Assembly (NCBI GenBank): GCA_937907485.1 | Contig: CALESR010000273.1 | Location: forward strand, 1-6,886 | Direction: 5' to 3' | DNA from: an uncultured Paracoccaceae bacterium | GTDB lineage: Bacteria; Pseudomonadota; Alphaproteobacteria; Rhodobacterales; Rhodobacteraceae | Length of the DNA: 6,886 bases | Part shown: positions 5,362 through 6,886 of the stretch, piece after piece | Layout of the letters: each line of letters begins with the position of its first letter | Numbering within the stretch: the first letter of the stretch is position 1 | The notes under the pieces: generated by a model | Database searches by the model: none | What the model saw: only the letters and a program-made list of their open reading frames with translations | What the model was told of the DNA's origin: nothing | Position numbers and translations under genes: made by a program

Positions 5362-6886
5362 ATGGTCTCCAAGGATACCGACGAAGCGAAGCCCGAAGAG
5401 CAGGACAACGAGTTCACGCTCGACATGAGCCAGGCCTCGGTCCGCCGCATGATCGCGGCAGCGCGCGAGCGCGGCTATATCACGATCGAACAGCTCAACC
5501 AGGTCATGCCGCCTGACCAGGTCTCGTCCGAGCAGATCGAAGACGTGATGTCGATGCTGTCCGAAATGGGCATCAACGTCGTCGAGGAAGAAGAGACCGA
5601 CGAGGCCGACCCGGCCAATGTTCCGGAAACCGTGCCGTCGGGCTCGACCGATATCGTGGTGGCTGCGGGCTCGGGCGAGGCGCTCGACCGCACGGACGAC
5701 CCGGTGCGGATGTATCTGCGCGAGATGGGCTCGGTCGAACTGCTGTCGCGCGAGGGCGAAATCGCCATCGCCAAACGCATCGAGGCCGGCCGCAACACGA
5801 TGATCGCGGGCCTGTGCGAAAGCCCGCTGACCTTTCAGGCGATCATCATCTGGCGCGACGAACTGCTGACCGAAGACGTGCTGCTGCGCGAGGTCATCGA
5901 CCTCGAAGCCACCTTTGGCAACTCGCTGGACGAAGACGGTGAAGGCCCGGTGCTGGACGGCGTGGATGCCGACGGCGTCGCCATCCCGCGCGCGCCGCGC
6001 CGTGCCGAACCCGAACTGGATGCCGACGGCAACCCGATCAGCTCGGGCGATGACGACGACGACGAATTCGACCAGTCCTCGATGTCGCTGGCGGCGATGG
6101 AAACCTCGCTGAAGCCACGCGTGCTGGAAACGCTGGACCAGATCGCCCGCGACTATGAGACGCTGGAGGAGATGCAGCATCAGCGGATGCAGGCGACCTT
6201 GCAGGAAAAGGCCCGTTTCTCGCCCGCCGAGGAATCGGCCTATCAGAAGCTGCGGTCGGAAATCGTGCAACTGGTGAACTCGCTGCACCTGCACAACAAC
6301 CGGATCGAAGCGCTGATCGACCAGCTTTACGGCATCAACAAGAAGATCATGATCATCGACTCGGGCATGGTCAAGATTGCCGATCAGGCCCGCATCAACC
6401 GCCGCGAATTCATCGACGAGTATCGCGGCTATGAACTCGACCCGACCTGGTGCGACCGCATGGCGCGCGCCAAGGGCCGGGGCTGGCAGACGCTGTTCGA
6501 ACGCTTTGGCGACAAGGTTCTGGACCTGCGCGAGGAAATGGCCGAAGTCGGGCGCTATGTCGGCGTCGACATCAGCGAATTCCGCCGCATCGTCAATCAG
6601 GTGCAAAAGGGTGAGAAAGAAGCCCGGCAGGCGAAAAAGGAAATGGTCGAGGCTAACCTGCGGCTGGTTATTTCCATCGCCAAGAAATACACCAACCGCG
6701 GCCTGCAATTCCTCGACCTGATTCAGGAAGGCAATATCGGCCTGATGAAGGCGGTCGATAAATTCGAATATCGCCGCGGTTACAAATTCAGCACCTATGC
6801 GACGTGGTGGATCCGTCAGGCAATTACGCGGTCGATCGCCGATCAGGCGCGCACCATCCGCATTCCGGTGCACATGATCGAGACGA
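5362..6886 (+). CDS. rpoD: RNA polymerase primary sigma factor RpoD (sigma-70), 3' end beyond the window
   Basis: RpoD directs core RNA polymerase to the promoters of most growth genes. The frame is open for 508 codons to the window edge with no stop, so roughly the last quarter (rest of region 3 and region 4) is outside. Visible parts: region 1.1 (about residues 12-80; TLDMSQASVRRMIAAARERG, PPDQVSSEQIEDVMSMLSEMG); region 1.2 (about 113-146; DPVRMYLREMG and LLSREGEIAIAKRIEAG); a long non-conserved region (about 147-420) with the acidic run GDDDDDEFD at 229-237 and a coiled-coil-like helical stretch near 245-300. Region 2 follows: 2.1 NLRLVISIAKKY (432-443), 2.2 LDLIQEGNIGLMKAVDKFEYRRG (451-473), 2.3/2.4 YKFSTYATWWIRQAITRSIADQA (474-496). 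RTIRIPVHMIET then begins region 3. The tryptophan pair Trp482-Trp483, used in promoter melting, is intact. Codon use is more selective (GGC, ATC, CTG, AAC) than in prmC, as expected for high expression. Translation is set by the GGAGG just upstream. Confidence 0.97.
   Translation, partial: MVSKDTDEAKPEEQDNEFTLDMSQASVRRMIAAARERGYITIEQLNQVMPPDQVSSEQIEDVMSMLSEMGINVVEEEETDEADPANVPETVPSGSTDIVVAAGSGEALDRTDDPVRMYLREMGSVELLSREGEIAIAKRIEAGRNTMIAGLCESPLTFQAIIIWRDELLTEDVLLREVIDLEATFGNSLDEDGEGPVLDGVDADGVAIPRAPRRAEPELDADGNPISSGDDDDDEFDQSSMSLAAMETSLKPRVLETLDQIARDYETLEEMQHQRMQATLQEKARFSPAEESAYQKLRSEIVQLVNSLHLHNNRIEALIDQLYGINKKIMIIDSGMVKIADQARINRREFIDEYRGYELDPTWCDRMARAKGRGWQTLFERFGDKVLDLREEMAEVGRYVGVDISEFRRIVNQVQKGEKEARQAKKEMVEANLRLVISIAKKYTNRGLQFLDLIQEGNIGLMKAVDKFEYRRGYKFSTYATWWIRQAITRSIADQARTIRIPVHMIET

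Noticed and set aside
5155..6873. A 572-codon open frame on the - strand opposite rpoD
   Set aside because: It is the antisense shadow of rpoD. GC-rich codon use leaves few stops in the opposite frame, and the translation is His/Arg/Leu-rich with no domain, while the + strand frame is an unmistakable sigma-70.
1..6886. A new defence, mobile or biosynthetic system
   Set aside because: Every substantial coding region is a core housekeeping gene or a conserved DUF4167 gene. There are no integrases, transposases, toxin-antitoxin pairs or composition breaks that would suggest an accessory island.

Overview
The window is a chromosomal housekeeping segment, all on the + strand, from a GC-rich alphaproteobacterium. 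The protein sequences (the RpoD N-terminal half, the 'LDPRPETE' form of PrmC, the DUF4167 protein directly after prmC) point to Rhodobacterales, somewhere near Rhodobacter or Paracoccus. That placement rests on recalled family sequences, not on a search. There are no RNA genes, insertion sequences, CRISPR arrays or phage genes.

Layout. Bases 1-100 are a short leader, possibly with the tail of an upstream gene. Next comes prfA (peptide chain release factor 1, 101-1156), which overlaps prmC (1153-1968) by ATGA. PrmC methylates the GGQ glutamine of release factors, so enzyme and substrate are translationally coupled. A 249-base gap (1969-2217) follows, then a DUF4167 protein of unknown function (2218-3147) with a conserved N-terminal block and a long, charged, repeat-rich tail. 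A strong GC hairpin (about 3169-3190) probably ends that transcription unit. Then come dnaG (primase, 3295-5232), a 129-base spacer, and the start of rpoD (the primary sigma factor, 5362 to the window edge, 508 codons present). The dnaG-rpoD order matches the end of the macromolecular-synthesis operon of E. coli (rpsU-dnaG-rpoD), without rpsU next to it.

The genes cover translation termination (prfA, prmC), replication priming (dnaG) and transcription initiation (rpoD). The first module probably runs prfA-prmC, perhaps with DUF4167. The second is dnaG-rpoD, with extra control likely before rpoD.

I see no new multi-gene system. The most unusual signal is non-coding: nine GANTC sites (the CcrM methylation sequence of alphaproteobacteria) lie within 221 bases covering the end of dnaG and the dnaG-rpoD spacer. 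By eye I count only twelve in the rest of the window. Five of the nine sit in a longer repeated word, GAATCAC or its reverse complement, and two of those form a perfect 9-bp inverted repeat. This could make rpoD transcription methylation- or cell-cycle-dependent. The other points of interest are the tandem 15-base repeat in the DUF4167 gene, the acidic insert in RpoD and the palindromic terminator.
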